Positions 48,267-52,403 of a stretch of DNA of 52,403 bases are shown piece after piece. The stretch's first letter is position 1. Each line of letters starts with the position of its first letter. Position numbers and translations under genes: made by a program. Where the stretch lies: the NCBI GenBank assembly GCA_030832605.1, contig JAURIU010000004.1, positions 1 through 52,403 of the forward strand, given 5' to 3'. The notes under the pieces were generated by a model that searched no databases, was not told where the DNA came from, and was given only the letters and a program-made list of their open reading frames with translations. This stretch comes from Rhodoluna sp. GTDB lineage: Bacteria; Actinomycetota; Actinomycetes; Actinomycetales; Microbacteriaceae.

Positions 48267-50038
48267 AGCGGCAGCGTGAGGCTGATTTTTGCGCCCACGT
48301 TGTTCTTGTTTGGCACCATGCTCCAAGCGATCGAAAGCTCATCGAACATGCGCAGACCCACGCCCGGTTTCGGGTTTGACGCTGGTGGTAAGCCGTTGCT
48401 CGTGGCGATCAACTCGACGGTTGACTCGGCGCTGGTTTCGATCGAAATGTGAAGCTCGCTTGAACCTCCGTGCCTGAAGGCGTTGCCGACAATCTCTTTC
48501 GATAGCTCATTCACGCAGAACGCCAGGTTGGAGTCGGCGAGAAGCAACTCACGCACCGTTTCATCGATTTCAAATGTGATGTCACAGGCTCCGGCCCAGG
48601 TTTTCACGAGGGCTTCGAGCTCTTGCTCTAGATCGATGTTCACTTTGTTGAGCGGCGCGTTGATGAGCTCGAGAGCTTTCTGAAGGTCGGCGCGAATGAG
48701 TTGTAGTTCGGCTTTGGTGGGGCGGGCTGCGTTTCGGGCTCTCGTTAGTGCCACGCTGAGCAGGCTTTGCACGTCACCGTGAACCATGTAGGTGTAGTTG
48801 CGACGAGCCACCCAGATGCGCTGCTCGAATAGTGCCTCATCGCGCTTGAGTTCTCGCTTCTTTATGCGCAACGCCTCGCGCAGTTCGACGAGGTTGTATT
48901 GAAAAATGTAGGTTGCCGAGACGATCAGCGAAAGAAGCAGCGTGCTCGAGCCGATATTGATAATCAGCGGGCCGGCGAATCGCGAGTCGAGCCCGAGGCT
49001 GATTGCCCCCATGTCAGTTATCCAAAATGCCAACAGCCAGAACGATGCACCAAAAAAACCGGCAATGGTAAGGCTGACTAGAGCTGGCAGCGTGCGAGAC
49101 GAGAGAAGCAGTCGCAGAACCTCGAAAATTACCCAAAGCGCGAGCAACATAACCAGTGACTCCGGAATGTGACCGAAGCCGTATTCGAAGGCCGAAAGCG
49201 AGATGAACATGGGGCCGGCGAGTAAGAGTTGAACCCTTGGTTGCCAACTCTGCTTTAGGCTCGCACGTGACGGTAGCGCACTTACTCGCCGCGGTTGCTC
49301 AGCGGCGGTGGGCAACGACTTAGCTGGCTCGGCGGCGACCTTCGCAAGATAGCGAGTGAGGGGGCGAACGGTGTTATCGATCGCATCGCGCAGTTCGTCT
49401 AGGGCGCTCTTGAAGTCGAGGGTCGACTTAGATGCCCCGAATTGCGCACCAAGTGCTCTAAGCACCGGCTCGAGGCGCTTTCGCGTCACCGCACCCAAAC
49501 GCTTTTCTTCTTCGGCGAGCAGTTTTGCTGAGTCGTTTCGATAGGCCTCGAGCTCGGCATCAATCGCCGAAAACGCGCGCGAACCTTCGGCAAACTCGAG
49601 CCTCAGGTTGGCAAAAATGGCCACGATGATGAACAGCCCGAAGCTGGTTGCACCGGTTAGTAGCGGTCGCAGGGTTCCGGCGGCGGTGGTTGTAGTGCCA
49701 AAAACCAGCGGTTCCAGTTGGTTCATGATCAGAGGGCGAATGGCGCCGAGAACGAACACCAGGCTTAGATTCAAATACACGCGGATGCTCGTGCGAGCCA
49801 TGCGGTCAATCGCAAGACCGCCGAGCCAAAGCAGCGGTGCGATGATCAGGTTTCCGACCACCACGCGAAAAAGAAACACTTCTGGAGCCATGCCCGAGAT
49901 CGGAATGTCAAAAAAGGCCGTGGTGAGCGGGTAGAGCACGATGAACGCGAGCAATACTGTTGGCCGAAGAGTGTTCTTTCGCCCAAGCAGCGAGAGCTGA
50001 AGTTCGTAGCGTGACGCGCTAGCCACTCGCCTTGGCAT
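48263..50038 (-). CDS. Multi-TM sensor histidine kinase-like protein (paralogue of 44569..46332)
   Basis: Putative H-box RNYTYMVHGDVQSLLSVALTRAR; N-box LSKEIVGNAFRHGGSSELHI; G-box GVGLRMFDEL; multiple TM segments. Confidence 0.8.
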   Translation of the reverse strand: MPRRVASASRYELQLSLLGRKNTLRPTVLLAFIVLYPLTTAFFDIPISGMAPEVFLFRVVVGNLIIAPLLWLGGLAIDRMARTSIRVYLNLSLVFVLGAIRPLIMNQLEPLVFGTTTTAAGTLRPLLTGATSFGLFIIVAIFANLRLEFAEGSRAFSAIDAELEAYRNDSAKLLAEEEKRLGAVTRKRLEPVLRALGAQFGASKSTLDFKSALDELRDAIDNTVRPLTRYLAKVAAEPAKSLPTAAEQPRRVSALPSRASLKQSWQPRVQLLLAGPMFISLSAFEYGFGHIPESLVMLLALWVIFEVLRLLLSSRTLPALVSLTIAGFFGASFWLLAFWITDMGAISLGLDSRFAGPLIINIGSSTLLLSLIVSATYIFQYNLVELREALRIKKRELKRDEALFEQRIWVARRNYTYMVHGDVQSLLSVALTRARNAARPTKAELQLIRADLQKALELINAPLNKVNIDLEQELEALVKTWAGACDITFEIDETVRELLLADSNLAFCVNELSKEIVGNAFRHGGSSELHISIETSAESTVELIATSNGLPPASNPKPGVGLRMFDELSIAWSMVPNKNNVGAKISLTLPL

Positions 50039-50682
50039 CAGTGCTGTTCGGGTAGTCCGGCGGCCTTCATGAACTCACGCGCGGCCAAAACTCGGCCGTG
50101 TGCCATGTCTGAAATCTCGATGCCGGCTGACGCGATGGTTCGCTTTAGCAAACCCTCGACTGCACGAAGGGTGGTGCCGCGAATGGCGGCGATTTCTTGG
50201 TTCGATCGGCCAAGCGCCACAAGTCGCAGAATCTCGAGCTGCGACTTCGAAATGCGCGATAGCGGGTGACTGCTGCGAACATCGTCGCGAAATTTTTGAC
50301 TATCGGTCTTGCCGATCACGGCGGCGATTGCCTTGGTGAGCACCTCTGGGTCACGAAGGTTCGACTTGCGCAGGTAGGCCGAGCCTTCTGGAATCTTGCT
50401 GTCGCCGCGGCCCAAGAAGCGTGGCTCGGGCAGGTTGGTCAGAAAAACGAATGCAATGTCTGGCTTGGTCTGTCGCAAAGCATTGGCAAGGTCGAGCCCG
50501 GTTGGGCCCTGCCCCAGTTCGATGTCGAGAACCGCAACGGCCGGCTCGAAGTCTGCAATCACGCCACGGGCTTCCACCGCAGAAGAGGCAACCTGAACCT
50601 CGAACCCTTGCGAGGTCAATGTCTCGGCGACGAGAAGTCTGATGAAGGCTTCGTCTTCAACCACGAGAATGCGCGTTTTCAT
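50038..50682 (-). CDS. NarL/LuxR-type response regulator (paralogue of 46325..46981)
   Basis: Receiver ILVVEDEAFIRLLVAETLTSQGF, VAVLDIELGQGPTGLDLAN; HTH ISKSQLEILRLVALGRSNQEIAAIRGTTLRAVEGLLKRTI. Confidence 0.87.
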   Translation of the reverse strand: MKTRILVVEDEAFIRLLVAETLTSQGFEVQVASSAVEARGVIADFEPAVAVLDIELGQGPTGLDLANALRQTKPDIAFVFLTNLPEPRFLGRGDSKIPEGSAYLRKSNLRDPEVLTKAIAAVIGKTDSQKFRDDVRSSHPLSRISKSQLEILRLVALGRSNQEIAAIRGTTLRAVEGLLKRTIASAGIEISDMAHGRVLAAREFMKAAGLPEQH

Positions 50683-51056
50683 TTTGTCTCTATCTTGCAG
50701 GCGGGTGTTCCGCCGGGCAATTTGTGTCGATACTTAGCCACCAAGCGGTAACCGATTCTTGAAAGCCAGCATATTGGTGGAACAACCATCAAGAATGCAA
50801 TTGCACTCAAAAACCAATTCTTTTGCAAGCGAAGAATGGCCGCAAATGCCTCGTGGCCACCAAACGGCTGCCCGTCGACCACCATGTAGACGCGCTCTTG
50901 TGCCTGGGGCTGAAGCACGCCGTATTCGGTGGTGTCGATGAACTGCCACGGGTGGGCGACGATCGGCGTCTTCGAACGGCGAACGATGAAGTTGGCAGTG
51001 GTCGTGCAAAACCCGCAGTCACCGTCGAAGATGAGGGTTGGCGTTTGGCTCGACAT
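50679..51056 (-). CDS. Thiol-disulfide oxidoreductase DCC family protein (DUF393)
   Basis: LIFDGDCGFCTTTANFIVRR (DxxCxxC motif). Confidence 0.85.
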   Translation of the reverse strand: MSSQTPTLIFDGDCGFCTTTANFIVRRSKTPIVAHPWQFIDTTEYGVLQPQAQERVYMVVDGQPFGGHEAFAAILRLQKNWFLSAIAFLMVVPPICWLSRIGYRLVAKYRHKLPGGTPACKIETK

Positions 51057-51121
51057 GTTTCAAGCCTATCTTTGCCAGCCGATGACGGCTTCGGCTGCGG
51101 GCGAACGATTAGGTTTGAAGC

Positions 51122-51880
51122 ATGAGCAAAAAGCAAGAGTTTGGCGCAGCATCCGAGTTTTCAAAGTTCGCCGCATCGAGGCGCAGCACCCGCGACTTTT
51201 CATCGAAGCCGGTGCCTCAAAAACTCATCGATCAAATCATCACGGATGCCCTGACCGCACCATCTTGGTCGAACACTCGCCCTTTCAAGATCGCCGTTGC
51301 CCAGGGTGAGGTTCGCGACCGAATAAGTGCCGAGTTTCTGAAGCGCTGGGCGGCGCTCTCGAAGGCTCGCACCGGCGGCTGGCTCGACAAGTTGCGTGTG
51401 GCGGTTACTCGCTACGGTTTGCCAACCAGCAACGCGGGCATGGCCAAGCCTTACGTCGCCGAACTACGCCCGCGAGCGCAGCGGGTTGGCAAAGAGCTCT
51501 ATGCGATGCTCGGAGTGGAGCGCGGCGACGCCAAGGGTCGCGACGCTCAGTGGGCTCGCAACTATGAGTTTTTCGGTGCCCCGGTTGAACTCTTTATATA
51601 CGTGCACAAGAGTCTGGGCATCTATGCCGCGTCTGACGCAGGCCTGATGATGCAGACCTTGTCACTTTCGGCTCACGCCCACGGCCTGGGTGCCTGTGCG
51701 CAGGGCGCTGTTGGCATTTGGGACGACGTAGTGCGCGACGAGTTCGACGTGCCTCGAGAATACCGCCTTCTGTGCGGAGTTGCCATCGGCTACCCAACCG
51801 ACGCCAAGGTAAACACCTTTCAGGCTCACCGCCTCGGTGTCGACGAGGTAACCCTGCCCATTTGCCGACCGCTAGGCTAG
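51122..51880 (+). CDS. Nitroreductase family protein
   Basis: RRSTRDFSSKPVPQKLIDQIITDALTAPSWSNTRPFKIAVA; SDAGLMMQTLSLSAHAHGLGACAQGAVG. Confidence 0.9.
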   Translation: MSKKQEFGAASEFSKFAASRRSTRDFSSKPVPQKLIDQIITDALTAPSWSNTRPFKIAVAQGEVRDRISAEFLKRWAALSKARTGGWLDKLRVAVTRYGLPTSNAGMAKPYVAELRPRAQRVGKELYAMLGVERGDAKGRDAQWARNYEFFGAPVELFIYVHKSLGIYAASDAGLMMQTLSLSAHAHGLGACAQGAVGIWDDVVRDEFDVPREYRLLCGVAIGYPTDAKVNTFQAHRLGVDEVTLPICRPLG

Positions 51881-51884
51881 CGCC

Positions 51885-52214
51885 ATGAAATTTCTTATCT
51901 CGGTAATCGACGACCTGAGTGGCTCTGGCACTTCCGAAGAAATGGTCGCAATCGACGCCTTCAACGACATGCTGCGCGAAAAGGGTCACTGGATCTTCGC
52001 CGGCGGAATGATGCCGCCCGAGACCGCGACCGTTATCGACAATCGTGCCGATGCAAACCTTCACAACGACGGGCCACTGATTCCATTCAAGGAGCAGTTC
52101 AGCGGGTTCTGGATAGTTCAAGCAGACAGCCTCGAGGTGGCCCGCGAGCTAGCCTTCGGTGGCTCTAAGGCCTGTAACCGCAAGGTCGAGCTGCGCCAGT
52201 TCTACGGCAACTAA
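51885..52214 (+). CDS. YCII-related domain protein
   Basis: MKFLISVIDDL...FNDMLREKGHWIFAGGMMPPETATVID...KEQFSGFWIVQADSLEVARELA. Confidence 0.75.
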   Translation: MKFLISVIDDLSGSGTSEEMVAIDAFNDMLREKGHWIFAGGMMPPETATVIDNRADANLHNDGPLIPFKEQFSGFWIVQADSLEVARELAFGGSKACNRKVELRQFYGN

Positions 52215-52403
52215 ATAACGCCAGCATCCAAGCCGGCTAAAACAGCGGATGCTCGCTCGCGCAATTCGGGCAAATCACTCAAACGTTTCAACCCCTGCAA
52301 CTGCTGACCCATGCGGTGGTTCTTGCCGACCGCTTCTTAGTGCCGGTCGAGCAAGTCCCAGTAAAGAGTCGTGAACGGGCAGGCGTTGTCGCCGACCCGC
52401 AAC
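52211..52403 (-). pseudogene. 3' end of a deoxyribodipyrimidine photolyase-related gene with an in-frame stop
   Basis: Minus-strand translation ...LRVGDNACPFTTLYWDLLDRH*EAVGKNHRMGQQLQGLKRLSDLPELRERASAVLAGLDAGVI*; conserved-looking residues continue in frame after the TAA at 52338-52340. Confidence 0.6.

Noticed and set aside
47679-48326. 215-aa ORF opposite the P450 C-terminus
   Set aside because: Antisense shadow of the conserved P450 heme-binding region
1-52403. tRNA, rRNA or CRISPR features
   Set aside because: Intergenic gaps are short and I saw no cloverleaf, rRNA or repeat-spacer pattern; a tRNAscan/Infernal run would be decisive

Overview
The window is a 52.4-kb actinobacterial chromosome segment. 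Gene content, codon usage and the actinorhodopsin suggest a small-genome freshwater Microbacteriaceae (Rhodoluna/Aquiluna-like); this is inferred from protein motifs, not from a search. Main blocks, in order: (i) purC (5' truncated), a secreted K/A-rich protein divergent to an OmpR/HisKA two-component system, and a compact phospholipid-synthesis operon (acyltransferase, small membrane protein, CDP-alcohol phosphatidyltransferase, CdsA); (ii) ptsH-ptsI and cysK-cysE; (iii) a surface-polysaccharide cluster at about 10.4-25.1 kb (DUF3048, Stealth-family phosphotransferase, CDP-glycerol glycerophosphotransferase-like protein, two paralogous coiled-coil GT2 proteins, UDP-sugar dehydrogenase, another glycosyltransferase, and an apparently frameshifted SGNH-like/GNAT-like gene); (iv) a pstCAB-pstS-pstS2 locus with two PHO-box-like direct repeats of matching geometry; (v) a CrtI-like FAD oxidoreductase, an LLM flavin oxidoreductase, pcp, actinorhodopsin with a strong terminator, a Pr6Pr membrane protein and rlmN; (vi) a secreted CBM-like protein and GH16 glucanase, with LacI-type operator-like repeats upstream of the CBM-like gene, a decayed pyruvyltransferase, and sucrose phosphorylase with its own LacI-type operator; (vii) two paralogous response regulator plus atypical membrane histidine kinase pairs flanking a cytochrome P450; (viii) a DCC-family protein, a nitroreductase, a YCII-like protein and the 3' end of a photolyase-related gene with an in-frame stop. 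I saw no rRNA, tRNA, CRISPR array or transposase. The best candidates for under-described biology are the coiled-coil GT2/Stealth cluster and the paired kinase systems around the P450.
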